From contig OX442317.1 in assembly GCA_949358305.1 (NCBI GenBank), forward strand, positions 4,904,186 to 4,964,185: a stretch of DNA of 60,000 nucleotides, given 5' to 3'. The stretch is from Strigamia acuminata (Eukaryota > Arthropoda > Chilopoda > Geophilomorpha > Linotaeniidae). A model generated the notes under the pieces. The model was not told the origin of the DNA and did not search any database. It saw nothing but the letters and a program-made list of their open reading frames with translations. Below are positions 1 to 17,000 of this stretch, one piece after another (the first letter of the stretch is position 1; each line of letters opens with the position of its first letter). The translations under genes and the position numbers were made by a program.

Positions 1-1
1 G

Positions 2-58
2 AAATGATGTCATTTTTGGTTTAAAATTGAAGTAAAACACAAAATATTTTAGTTTTTG
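2..58 (+). repeat. Dispersed AT-rich repeat, copy 1
   Basis: Begins AAATGATGTCATTTTTGGTT and ends TTTTGAATGC. The same sequence recurs at 239-296 and 55296-55361 in this orientation, and reversed near 59285-59345. The wider unit (AATTTTAGTTTAAGTGTATT just upstream of copies 2 and 3, reversed at 59440-59465) suggests a MITE family of roughly 130-200 bp. Confidence 0.7.
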
Positions 59-75
59 AATGCAGCTAGTCTTTA

Positions 76-118
76 CTTGACTTTCCGGTAAAGTAAATAT
101 GAAATTTCGAGCAGTGAT
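76..118 (+). repeat. TTTCCGGTAAAGTAAATATG element, copy 1
   Basis: Contains TTTCCGGTAAAGTAAATATG then AAATTTC. Near-identical copies are at 39290-39325 and 49554-49590, all on the + strand. A local inverted repeat (TTTACTT...AAGTAAA) could form a small hairpin. It is too short to be a complete transposon; it may be a conserved end of one. Confidence 0.6.
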
Positions 119-167
119 CGGAAAAAGACGTAGTTCTATACATCAAAGATATAAATTTACACTAGCT

Positions 168-296
168 GCATTCTAAAATTAAAATAACAATTTTAGTTTA
201 AGTGTATTTTAAGTTTTATAACGTGGGTTTAAACAGGAAATGATGTCATTTTTGGTTTAAAATTGAAGTAAAGCACAAAATATTTTAGTTGTTGAC
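168..296 (+). repeat. Dispersed AT-rich repeat, copy 2
   Basis: Fuller copy: it starts CATTCTAAAATTAAAATAAC, continues through TTTAGTTTAAGTGTATTTTA, and ends in the block shared with copy 1. It is nearly the same as 55233-55361. It carries TGATGTCA, one base from a CRE palindrome. Confidence 0.7.
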
Positions 297-1038
297 TGCG
301 GCATAAATTTATAAATTTACTTTAATTTTTCCTTTGGATATTTCGGTTCTCCGTTGTCACATTTGTAGACATTTATCCCCGTTTCTAAATCTGCGCTTCC
401 AATCAGATTTATCGTTTCGTCAGCTATTTCCCAATCGACCAACGAGATGTCGTTAATCAAGCGTAGACGTGTTGTGATTGGTCGCTGGAGCGAGGCCAAA
501 CTAACTCCCTTAACACTCACAAATCTCATCTAAAAAGAAAAATAAAAATGTTGAAGGAACGACTTGATTAGCTAATGAGAGGCGTCAACAATGAGATTTA
601 ATTAGCTCGGGTTAATTTGCATATTGCCAGTGTCTACAATGCAAGATGCAATTTGATCAAATCTAATTTGAATTGTTTCAGCTGATCCCAGTTACTTGGT
701 TTTAGTCTAGTAGCTGGGGATGAGAAAGGGGAAAGAAACTCTCGTGTCAACAATGACTTGATATTGTTTGTTGAAAAAGGGGGTGGGTATTTGCGCAGCA
801 ATCAAGTTGACTTCATTGTTGTTTGCACTGCCCTCGTGCGCATGCGTAGACTTTTTTATGAGAACTGTGTCGATACTGTAACAGTGAAAAGTTAGTCAAC
901 AATGAATGACGCGCATCAGTGCGTATAACAAAAGGATAAAAAAAGAAGTCATCGTGTTTTTTTTATTATTGTATAGTTATTGTTGTAATTAAGATAACAA
1001 TAATGCAATTTATTTGTTGTTGTTGCGTTTCCCTTCAG

Positions 1039-7258
<6,220 letters not shown>

Positions 7259-7651
7259 CGTCAGCCCTGGGCTCAACACATTGAGTCGCACATCGAATGA
7301 TTGCTGCGATCAGAGCCCATTTCGGTAAAAATCATACTCAAATTACCTAATATTGTGATCAATTGCTCCCAAAGACGACTTTCCGGATCTACAGGGTAAA
7401 CCTAGAACTTAAGAAACTAACCAAATCAAAGGAAAAGAATAAAAATAAAAATAAAATAAATTGAGCTTAACAAAAAAAAAAAATCAATCTTTTTCTTTAA
7501 TGTTTGTAAATAGTTGTTCTTTCTTTCTTTCTTTCTTTCTTTCTTCGAACTTTTTTCCTTTTTGGTCCGTTGTTCCATAAACTTTGTGCGTCACGTGACT
7601 ATTGTTGTATATTTTTTATTTTTTATTACTATTCTTGCCGTGTATTATTCG

Positions 7652-7657
7652 AATAAA
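7652..7657 (+). promoter_or_regulatory. Poly(A) signal candidate for Pax6-A
   Basis: Canonical AATAAA about 395 nt after the Pax6-A stop, followed by T-rich and GT-rich DNA (TGTGATTG) typical of a cleavage region. This is the first good hexamer downstream on this strand that is followed by such a region; earlier A-rich matches near 7440-7460 are alternatives. Confidence 0.45.
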
Positions 7658-7773
7658 TTAATGTGATTGTTTTACAATTGTCATTGTTGGAAGAAAAATA
7701 ACAAAACGTGATTCATTTGTTTCATTTAATTTATATATTGTTTTATTTTACAATCAAGTTAACGTTTGTTGGG

Positions 7774-7779
7774 TTTATT
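7774..7779 (-). promoter_or_regulatory. Poly(A) signal candidate for TM7SF3
   Basis: TTTATT on the + strand, that is AATAAA on the TM7SF3 strand, only a few bases after its stop codon at 7782-7784. A second TTTATT at 7742-7747 is an equally good choice. Both imply a very short 3' UTR. Confidence 0.4.
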
Positions 7780-7781
7780 GT

Positions 7782-10574
7782 TTAAAAAACAATACTCTGG
7801 TAACGTCCTCGGCTATAGTTGGGATTAGTTGGAGGATTAGAATTGTTAGGTAACAATGGGTCTGTTTCTGGTCGCTGTTGTTGCAGCAGTTCTAGTCGAA
7901 TAAGTTTTCGTATACAGTACTCCGAAAGTGGAAATGGCGGCCGTCCACGTTCTCGGATAAGTTGAAATGTTGTTGCAATGACTATCAACAATGCCCAAGC
8001 TGTTGTTAAAATTATATCTGGAAAAAAAAAATTAAATGATTGGATTTTATTGCATTTAATTGAATTGTATTGTAATTACCACAGGTTTGGTACGCCGTCA
8101 CATTGATTACATTGTTGTAGAATGGCACTGTTGCACGCCGAATCACATCAATAAGAATATACCTGAGTGATCCGTCGATAAAACAATCAATCATAAAAAC
8201 GGCAGCGTAAGAGCCAATCACAGTACAGGATAAAATGTGCAGCTGAAATTGTTTGCAACAATATTTGAAATTGCACTTGTTTCTCACTTGAAATCAATTT
8301 ACCAATTTAGTAAAAGAGATCAAAACAATCGCTACGAGCAACCCGCAGCAACCAATAAACAGCCAATAATTTGCATCGTTCTGAAACAATCGCACATCAC
8401 CTGAAACAATAATTATCGCAATTTGATAAACAATGCGAGACCCAAGATTTGCAGCGTACCTAGCGGCGTGAACATCACAACACACCCAATCAGGAATCCA
8501 AGATCAAAACCGGGTAGCAATATTGCCAACAGAGGTGAACCGGTCATCCACCACGTAAAGGCCCAAACGATCGCTCCGATAATCCCGACCAATAAGGTGA
8601 TTGCAACAGTCGCTGCAACACAACACAGTTACAAAAACGACAGTTCGCGCCCGGTATTTTGATGCTAAATTCAAACTGCGCATCACATTCTGCGCATGCA
8701 TTTAACATAGTGATTGTCAAGCTTGTTGCCCAACAATACCGGTATTTTGGTACAACACTGTAAACTACTTTTAATGATGTGTTTATTGTTGTTTATTTAC
8801 GTTATTTTAGTATTATTAGGCTTAATACGGCTAAATAACAACTGGAATTAGAAAACCATCTGCGCAGAATGGGATGCGCAGTACGAATTTAGCATCGGTA
8901 ACTCATTAGTAACCTGGGTATCCCAGTGGTATCCATCGAACTAAAACGACGTACGTTATCAAGGCAGTTGTAATGAAACCAAACGACGCCAGTGCTATAT
9001 TAACAATATGTTTAGAAACACACATGACGTAAGCAGACAAATTTCTATACCTGTTTTGAAGAACCTATGACCGACGAAACAAATGAATATGCCCAACAAA
9101 GCACCAATAATCGCTAACACCCATTCGAACGGTTTAACTTCAATTTAAAAACAAATAAATCAATAAGTAACACTTATGTTTGGTCTACTGCCACTTCTTA
9201 CGTAGATCGTCACAGGAATCGACATCTCCGAGTAGTTTGCATCCGTAACTGACATTAGGTACATAAGGCGCTGAACCAGAATTATTTTTTGCAACTACAT
9301 TGAAAACCAATCCCTGGCGGCGGTAAGTGGTAACCGAGTATGTCATACGCGACAAGGCGAACAGAGGGCTAACCTACACGACAAAAATGATGGAGTTTAG
9401 TCCTAATATGAGTGTAGGCTTTCCATATGTCCTCTTTTTAAGGTCTTATACGTTTCCGTCCTTTTTAACATGAATAATTGTCCGTATTTTTGAGTTTGAT
9501 GTAATAAACCACAAAATTTTTAATTTAGTGCCCCAAAAATGACATATTTGGTTGTTGACTCTGGTCAAATTTCAGAAAAATAAGAGAAATTATCGCAATG
9601 GACGGGAAGATTAATTTGATTCTATTAGACTGACGGGATGAAGCCATCGCCATGGATACAGCAAGCGTAAGGTGAGAAGGCCGAGGGTGTTTAATTAAAT
9701 GATGCAATTGAAATGAGTTTGATGAGGAAATTAATTGAGATTGGTTACATAGAAGAGATAAATAAAGACGTTACCTTTCTCGCTTCTTTTTTCATCGTGT
9801 TTAAATCCATCATGATGGAAATGGCCTTAAAATAGTCATCCTCTTCCAGATTTCCTTCCACCAGGTGATAAACGTAAAAGTCGTAATCCATTGACGTGTA
9901 GCTCAAGTCACACGATTGCGGCGCTTCACCTCGACCGTAGCCGAGCGACCCTGGCTGGTAAGCAATCCTAGTAATGAATGCGTCGTAAGATACACGCAGA
10001 AACGGAGACACTTCGACGTCAAATTCCATGTTGCATCCACCAGGAATCGGGTCTTCAAAATAAATTTAAAAAAAAATAAAAAAAAAAATAATTTTATTAT
10101 CGATTTATTTACCTGAATGAGTGTATAATTGGACTTCAATGTAAACGTTAATTGTTTGCGGTGCATTTGACCGCAGAAATACATTAGTTTTTGTTTCGCC
10201 CAATTTCAGCAGCTGAACCAAACCAGCATTTTTGGATTCGACGTGTGTTCCGCGACTTGTGACGTCATCAGTGAAGGAGAGTGTCAACGGATAGAGTTGA
10301 GAATGCGCTTGAAATAGAGCGTATCGATACTTAATGGGGATGTCGGAAGTTATTAGCTGATAGGATTCATCGGGATCTATTGTTCGTAGTAATTGCTGAC
10401 CAGGAATGAGGTTGATCGACACTATTTGCAGATGTAAACAATACGTGTTAGATTAAGTTTAATAAATCGCCGCGAATACCCCGCGGTTTAACAGTATTAA
10501 CACTCACCATAATCGAGTTTTTCGGTGGAAATTATTTTCAGTAGGAGACTGACGCTTAGTACGCGAAACAACAT
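7782..10574 (-). CDS. TM7SF3: TM7SF3, seven-span transmembrane protein
   Basis: Multi-pass membrane protein; the vertebrate homologue is reported to attenuate cellular stress responses. Ten exons in transcript order: 10508-10574, 10113-10421, 9775-10052, 9202-9373, 9051-9137, 8914-8994, 8460-8612, 8303-8400, 8080-8242 and 7782-8017. Phases agree throughout and give 547 residues (human about 570). The ATG at 10574 was chosen because MLFRVLSVSLLLK looks like a signal peptide. Diagnostic blocks recalled from the family are DPIPGGCNMEF with GSLGYGRG (extracellular domain), GALLGIFICFVGHRFFK (first membrane span), LGFLIG, CTVIGSYAAVF and the C-terminal IRERGRPPFP followed by DPLLP. Seven hydrophobic stretches lie between residues of exons 5 and 10. 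It is divergent from ANKS1 and convergent with Pax6-A. The family call is from recognised motifs, not a search. Confidence 0.9.
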
Positions 10575-11011
10575 TTCTTTGACATATGTCATTACGTCAT
10601 TTATAGTTAAATCATTGCTCATCACATGTCTGGTGATCGAAGTACTCGGTTTTATCCCTCTTGTTGTTGGAATTTGGCACCAGAATTCACTAGCGTAGAC
10701 TGCAGCGACAAGTTCGTATTTAAAGTATTGGTACAAATAGGTTACAAATAAACTTTTGAAATATTCTTTATAATTGATTTTAAAATTTTCAGCATATTTT
10801 ATTATGTTTTATCACCAAATATCAGTGTGATTTGTAAAGTGCGAATGAATACGAAAATATCGCGTACGCGGGACTTACTCAGCTGATGTTCAAAGATGGT
10901 TCCTCGATGTATGAAAAACCGTAATAAGGAGTTTTAGATGTGATTTTGGCTGCTTTTTAAAGTCATTATTTGTATATTTGTATGCATAATTTTCTTATTT
11001 AAATACTAATA
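10575..11011. promoter_or_regulatory. Bidirectional promoter region between TM7SF3 and ANKS1
   Basis: Only 437 bp separate the two opposed start codons, so both promoters and 5' UTRs must fit here unless an upstream exon is missed. The sequence is mostly AT-rich, with a CG-containing patch (ATCGCGTACGCGGG) at 10859-10872 that could be the shared core. No TATA box of clear quality is seen. TSS positions cannot be set from sequence alone. Confidence 0.6.
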
Positions 11012-14000
11012 ATGGGCAAGGATCAAGAATTATTAGATGCAGCCAGGAATGGAAATTTGGCTGTGGTTGAGAAAATTGTAAGTCAGAGAAGCAAAAGATC
11101 TGGTCCATTAGCCAGGTAAGAACAATAAAAAGAAGTGAAATGAAATGCTAGCTTAATATTTTTAACCCAAACGATTGCTAAGAAATGCTCGCAATCTCAC
11201 ACAATTAGCAAAAACGTGTAAATCGCGGCCTAGCTTAATTGTTGCACATTAAAATAAGCGAAAGATAAAAGTGGTTTTGTTTGTTAATCTTTAATTTCTG
11301 GTTTCAATTAATCTCTTGTTGACTTTGTTGACAGTCTACACGCATTGTAACCCGCTGATTATGTTATCGGTATTGTTCTGTAGATTATCTGTTATTAGCA
11401 TCAAAATTATTGGCAATTTTTCATTTTTCAATGGAAAAAAAATTATTTTTTTGTTATTTATTTTTAAATTTTTGTCTGTGCAATATTATGTATTACAATT
11501 GTCGCAATTTACAAAGAATTTTGTAAATGTTATTTGGTTGAATGACTTTAAGTTTTTCCTGTGTGATCGACCTTAAAATTGACGTCATTAGGGTGAATCA
11601 GGTCGGAAAAATGTTTAAAAACAATTTATTGATTCGATTTGTTGTTATATTTTTTTCAAAAATAAAATAATTCTATTTTTTCGTTGCAGCTTGAGACGAG
11701 GCCCTGGTGCTAATGTGCAAGACAACAGTGGTTACACTCCTCTCCACCATGCGGCACTTAATGGTCACAGGTCAGTTATTGATTGATCATTGATGGTTTT
11801 CTATTTGTCTCGAAGAGTTTATATTTCTTTTTTTTTAATTTTTTTAAAATTATCTAAAAAAAAATGAAAAATTGTGTTCAAATCGCAGAAATATCTCATT
11901 ATTTGCAATGAATGACCTCATCATTGTGATTTATAATAGATAACAATTTAAAAAATAAAAATAAAAAATTTATTTTTCTAATTGTGATTTTTTTTTATGT
12001 TGCAGAGACGTTGTGTCGATGTTATTACAACACGAAGCATCGACTAACGTTGTTGACAACAAGGGATCAACTCCACTTCATTTGGCAGCTTGGACGGGCA
12101 ACACGGATATAGTTCGAATGATATTGATGCAAGGATTAGTGCCGAGCAATGTCAACTTGGCGGTTAGTTCCAGTATCAATATTAAACAAATTGAAAGACA
12201 CATTTAAATCGAATTAAACTGCAACCATTCAGGATTATTTCCCCGAAAAATGCACTCAATGCACTCAATGATGAGTAACAAACAATTTTGCAGCTTAATT
12301 CGATGTAAATTTACAAATCACCAGCAAATAAATGCACTAACGCTGCAGTGAAGTCACGAAAATGTGCAATAGTCATAAGGAAAAAATATAAATAAACACT
12401 TCCTGGTGGGAGCTCATTGTTGTGTCATTAATTTCGCAGAATGAATGAACGAATTGATGATAATATAGAAAATTCTCTTTGTGGTTTAATCGTCATTTGT
12501 GCGCAAACTTGCACCGTCACTTGAAATTATCGCTCGAAGTAAATTGTTGGCAACAGTCAATTGACGAGACATGTGACAATGCGGCTGATTGTTGCTTTTG
12601 TCGTGCAACAATAGTGAAGAATGTTGGCGATGCATATTTGGTAGGGAAATTAATCTGTGACTTTAACCCTCGTGTAATGACCAGTGAAATTGGGGGCTGC
12701 GACCAACTTTGAGGCAAATATTTGAGGAATGCAACAGTGTAGCGTGGTGCATTGTTGATGACGTCACCCAATCCATCCCGCTGCTCGTCAACCCTTTCCT
12801 CGCATTCTTACTTTTACGTCGGACGAAGAAAATTTAGCAGAAAATTGTGCTCATCCGAGCGTCACTCTTTTAATTGCACCGTTATTACATCTAATAATTA
12901 GAAAGTGAGCTTTTCATCATTATTCACGCAATGATTGATTGATAACGAACAATGAAACTTGTATTTTTCATTCAACATTACGCTGAAGTGGAATTGTTCC
13001 AATTTGCTCAGCACATGTAGATTTTCAATTGATTCAGATTTATTTCTAGAAAATCATTATTCTGGATGATAAGTCAATTCGTAGAAATATAGATGAACTA
13101 TAAATGATCTAATAGAACGCGGGTGATCTATTGAGAGAATCTAGCACTCCTCCGCAATTTTGTTAGTCGTTTTGTTCAATTCAGACATTTATTTTAGTCG
13201 TTTTGTTCAATTTAGACATTTATTTTAATCGTTTTGTTCAATTTAGACATTTATTTTAGTCGTTTTGTTCAATTTAGACATTTATTTTAATCGTTTTGTT
13301 CAATTTAGACATTTATTTTAGTCGTTTTGTTCAATTTAGACATTTATTTTAGTCGTTTTGTTCAATTTAGACATTTATTTTAGTCGTTTTGTTCAATTTA
13401 GACATTTATTTTAGTCGTTTTGTTCAATTTAGACATTTATTTTAGTCGTTTTGTTCAATTTAGACATTTATTTTAGTCGTTTTGTTCAATTTAGACATTT
13501 ATTTTAGTCGTTTTGTTCAATTTAGACATTTATTTTAGTCGTTTTGTTCAATTTAGACATTTATTTTAATCGTTTTGTTCAATTTAGACATTTATTTTAG
13601 TCGTTTTGTTCAATTTAGACATTTATTTTAGTCGTTTTGTTCAATTTAGACATTTATTTTAGTCGTTTTGTTCAATTTAGACATTTATTTTAGTCGTTTT
13701 GTTCAATTTAGACATTTATTTTAGTCGTTTTGTTCAATTTAGACATTTATTTTAGTCGTTTTGTTCAATTTAGACATTTATTTTAGTCGTTTTGTTCAAT
13801 TTAGACATTTATTTTAGTCGTTTTGATCAATTTAGACATTTATTTTAGTCGTTTTGATCAATTTAGACATTTATTTTAGTCGTTTTTGGTCAATTTAGAC
13901 CCGCGTTGTGATGGATACCGCGTTGAATGGGCATCCTGGCAATCCATTAGAGCATTTACGATATTTCTCATTTTATTCGTACGAGAGAATTATTCAGTTT

Positions 14001-17000
14001 TAAATCGCATTGTTTCATGATGAAGTCACTTCTGGGTGGTGGCATTCAAACACATGAATTATTTTTATATTGATCTAATCATTATGGATAAATATGACCG
14101 AATATTTAAAAATATGATGACAATAACAACAAGAGCGCTTAATCTATGTAAATGCATACGCAGTTGAGTCATTTCGTCGCCTCAATCAACTCGGGCTTGT
14201 AACAGATCCCGCCCCGTTACGAAGAAACACCGTAACCTACATCTTAGTATTCATGGCTTAGCTAAATTCCCATTAAACACTATTCTCCAACTCATTCACA
14301 CACTGGCTGCACAACAGTTTACTTAATTCTTTACGACAATATACTCGTCGTCTTTACAATAATGCACATTTAATCTTGATGCAAATCTGCTCTCTTCTCT
14401 CCTTTTTTTTATCTGATGCCCCTTTTTTTTATTCTCCTTTTTCCCTTTAATTCTCATTCAATTTATACGAGATTACTCGGAATACCACGCATAGGGGGAG
14501 ATGGTGGGAGGGAATTAGAAAGTAGGGGATGAAAGGCAGGGGGGGAGAGAGAGGTGTGCATTGTTGAAGCAGTGGCCCACGAAATCAGTGATAGGATCCA
14601 AGATAGGGGGAGGGGCAGCTTAAATTCAAAGTTAAATGCACAGGAAATTAAGGTCCTTTTGCTACAATGCACATGCATGCATCGCATCCACTCTCCACCC
14701 TTCTCCCACCTGTTCCCGCCCAAATATGCAAATTGCGCTTAACCCTCTTCCCGCGCCACCCTCCGGTGGTCGTCATCTTGTACTTCCGGTCTGTTAAATC
14801 TAGCCCTCCGGGTTAGTTGCAACAATGCAATTTGGTGGTTAATTTCTGGCTATTGTTGAGTGATAATTGCCGCGGGCAAATTGGTTGATGATGGAGGGAA
14901 GTGCCTCGCGTCGCCATGGCGACCGGTGAATGGTCAATTGTTTCATCGGAGCGTGAACACACCTGCGATGGTACCTGTGGGCGCATTGTATTAGAGTTGG
15001 GCTAATATTTGTGAACTTATTGTTGCGAGAGGTAATTATTGAGTTTGAGTGATCGTTGGCTCGGCAAACTCGCTTTGGCTCGGCCAATACACAACCCGAG
15101 GGCATTTGTTTCCACTTTGTTAATCTTTGTTGTTGATGTGTTGATAATAATTTTTTTCTTTGCTTTTAATAAAGTAAACTTTTGTGTTTGACATTGTTGT
15201 CAATCATGGTTAAATTGATTATGTGTTGTCGGTTGAATAGACAGCAATGGGGAAGGAAGCACTCGCAGGTAATAATGGGGATGATATTCACAAGTTCATC
15301 CGGGTCCGAGCGTTGTTTTCTTACTGTCTTGTTACAGTGCATAGGAATTCAGCAAATAGATTTTTACGTCGAAATGATCTCGTCATTTTGTGGTTTTCTA
15401 ACCTATTCCTACCTATTTTTTACATTAAAATAACCAGGAAACTTTGTTCTTGAACATGGAAACTTTTAATTTTCGTCGTAATCGACTAAAATGAAAAAAT
15501 CCGGAGGTTCAAAAAATTATGAACAGTCGGTTAACAATGATTTATGACAATGTGGGCAATGATTTAGTACCATTTAATACCCAATAAAGTTACCCTGCTT
15601 TAGGATAACCTAGGACGATTACCTACAGGACTTCACATCCGCCATTTTTTTGAAGGCCGAGGCTATTTCCCCCAACGTTGGGGGAAATAACATGTACTTT
15701 ATTTTCCCCAACGTTTGGGGAAATAGTCGGCCCTCGCTGGCCAGACTATTTTCCCCAACAACCTTTTTTTGTACGGTATGGGGAAATAACATGTACCTTA
15801 TTTCCCCCAACGTTGGGGAAAATAGCCGGCCTTCTTGGGGCCGGCTATTTCCCTACACAATATGATTACAATATGATTACAATGAGGTAACGGCACTAGC
15901 TATGGAATTAAGAAGCTGTAAAGGTAATGAGGAGTACAACTGTTCAACTTTCATTGCCTGCTGATTAAAACAACTTAAACGCGCCTTATCGAATATGCCA
16001 TCAAGAAGCAATTTTAATTTGTCATAAAAAATGTGCAGAGCAGAATAAGTGCGTATAATACATTTCAACTTACTGTTCATGGACTCGACTCTATTTGTCG
16101 TATCCCCCATGTTATAAGTTGTGACTCGACTGTACAGTGGTGGACAAAAAAAACTTCCAACTCTCACGAATTAAATACCAACGATTCATAAAACGAATGA
16201 ATAGTTCATGCTTCGAAAACTTATTTTCAAACTCGGAAAAGAATTGTGGAAATTTTTCAACATCGTGTGCGTATAGCATTTCTTCTAATAAACTTTGTGC
16301 ATTATCCACATCATCACCCATAACCTTACATTCTTTGATTAAAGCTTTAAAGCTCTTTAGAACATGAAATAAGCAAAGTTTGTGTTTAGCAGTCGGGAAG
16401 TATGTTGAGTGGACATAAATCATATTGTGTGGGGAAATAGCCGGCCCCAAGAAGGCCGACTATTTCCCCCAACATTGGGGGAAATAAGGTACATGTTATT
16501 TCCCCATACCGTACACAAACAGATTGTTGGGGGAAATAAGGTACATGTTATTTCCCCAAACCGTACACAAACAGATTGTTGGGGGAAATAAGGTACATGT
16601 TATTTCCCCCAACGTTGGGGGAAATAGACACCTCGTTTTTTGAAATCTAAATTGTCCCGTACAAATGCGAAGAAGGAGCAATCTGTCATTGCATTGTTAA
16701 AACTTTTTGCGGGCAAATGGCGGACAATTGACATCCCAAATTAACATTTTTGGATGATGTTATAACATAGTTCAATTTTATTTAACGTTTGATTTAAAAA
16801 TAATATCTAAAAATGTAATAAATAATTTTCAGATATTATTTTTAACTTAAACATAAAATATAAATGTCCTCTTAAAATGCAAATGCGGGATGTCATGTCA
16901 GTTGTCCGCCATTTGCCCGCAAAATGACGTCATTTTGTGCCGTTTCTGTTGAATGGTGCTACAATCACAAGACAGAATCGCTTGACGGTCTAACAATTAA

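Larger units (their letters stand above)
1..1038. other. Pax6-A intron with repeats
   Basis: No coding exon is seen. It lies between the missing paired-box exon and the exon at 1039, so it is presumably intronic. It holds two direct copies of an AT-rich repeat (2-58 and 239-296), one copy of the TTTCCGGTAAAG element (76-118), four CAACAATG/CATTGTTG octamers between 586 and 904, and a GCGCATGCG-type site near 838-846. Confidence 0.6.
7259..7781. other. Convergent 3' untranslated interval between Pax6-A and TM7SF3
   Basis: This 523-bp gap lies between two stop codons facing each other. It is AT-rich and contains a (TTTC)n microsatellite around 7520-7545. No further coding sequence is visible. 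The 3' UTRs of the two genes must end close together or overlap. Confidence 0.7.

Noticed and set aside
9369-9373. Acceptor at GTTAG for TM7SF3 exon 4
   Set aside because: It would break the frame; the acceptor TGTAG just upstream (exon starting at 9373) keeps phase with both neighbours.
13166-13900. Regular 31-bp repeats as a CRISPR array
   Set aside because: No spacers; the whole 31-bp unit is repeated head to tail inside an animal intron.
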